A stretch of DNA of 64,000 nt, taken from Meandrina meandrites (lineage: Eukaryota; Cnidaria; Anthozoa; Scleractinia; Meandrinidae). The stretch's first letter is position 1. Every line of letters starts with the position of its first letter. Shown piece after piece: positions 63,631 through 64,000 of the stretch. The notes below the pieces were generated by a model. The model saw only the letters and a list, made by a program, of their open reading frames with translations. It was not told where the DNA came from and ran no database searches. A program made the position numbers and the translations under genes. The stretch covers positions 24,057,289 through 24,121,288 of the forward strand of contig OY855906.1 of assembly GCA_963693305.1 (NCBI GenBank), in the 5' to 3' direction.

Positions 63631-64000
63631 AATTATAGGCCTTGAAGTTCTCCAAAAGGCGAGTATTGATTCTCTTTATTGACAAAATCAAGTTGTACAA
63701 GTTTTATGGCCGTAGTTTGTCGATCGTTGTTTGTGCATTCGCACTGATTTTCACACCATTTGCGCTTACCTGCAAGTCACCGGCTTATACATACCCGATT
63801 GATTCTTTCAAAAGCTAACTTAGTAACGGAATTAAAGGCCTTGAAGTTCTCCAATAGGTGGGTATTTTTTGTATTTATTGACAAAATCAAGTTATAGTTT
63901 GTCGATTGTCAGATTTTCACGCCGTAATGCAGTTTACTGCAAGTCGCTGGTTTACAGACTCGATTTATCCTTTTAAACGCTTTGCCTTTCTGCTACTTTT
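63631..64000. repeat. Diverged tandem duplication of about 200 bp
   Basis: ggccttgaagttctccaa and ttattgacaaaatcaagtt, tagtttgtcgat and tgcaagtc-c-gg-tta occur in order at about 63639-63790 and again at about 63837-63953. The second copy runs to the window edge. Confidence 0.8.

Noticed and set aside
1..64000. CRISPR arrays, bacterial operons or prophage features
   Set aside because: The window is intron-containing animal DNA; the tandem repeats lack unique spacers of constant length.

Overview
The window looks like nuclear DNA from an animal, most likely an anthozoan cnidarian such as a coral. This is inferred from split genes with GT-AG introns, protein similarity to vertebrate XPNPEP1 and ELYS/AHCTF1, AT-rich introns, and a repeat set of DIRS, Penelope-like, Crypton-like and tRNA-derived SINE sequences plus many foldback MITEs. 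No marker fixes the species. There are no operons, ribosome binding sites, CRISPR arrays or confident free-standing tRNA or rRNA genes.

Two real genes dominate and face each other tail to tail. On the + strand, positions 133-6593 hold the last seven exons of an Xaa-Pro aminopeptidase (XPNPEP1-like), with its 5' part outside the window. On the - strand, 42 consecutive exons from 62176 down to 12327 give about 1,410 residues of the nucleoporin ELYS (AHCTF1). They cover the later beta-propeller blades, the alpha-helical domain and a shortened Ser/Pro-rich tail; the first exons lie beyond position 64000. All splice phases join. The gene ends with a 43-nt exon, a stop codon and an AATAAA 15 nt downstream. 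The 5.6 kb between the two 3' ends contains one orphan ORF for a small membrane protein (9474-10019), a broken Crypton-like gene, hairpin elements and a 365-bp GGAA array.

The ELYS introns are filled with mobile DNA. From low to high coordinates the main items are: a solo TIR end at an exon acceptor (14.9 kb); a 312-bp foldback (15.7 kb); a TA-flanked element (16.3 kb); a TTAA element with a THAP exon (20.4 kb); a TTAA MITE (25.2 kb); a Harbinger-type Myb pseudogene (27.3 kb); two SINEs (31.6 and 36.6 kb); a Ty3/gypsy relic (34-36.6 kb); a LINE tail (37.0 kb); a Foldback element with minisatellite arms (46.5 kb); a 1.3-kb TIR element (49.7 kb); paired hairpin elements (37.8 and 53.6 kb); a DIRS relic split by a TTAA MITE (58.4-61.1 kb); and a Penelope-like fragment (63 kb).

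Nothing forms a multi-gene system in the bacterial sense. The least ordinary items are the minisatellite-armed Foldback element, the hAT-like insertion whose near-empty site is preserved 50 kb away, the THAP-bearing TTAA element, and the SUMO-interaction-like motif in the ELYS tail. Splice sites and homologies were read by eye from the sequence and remembered family features; no search was run.
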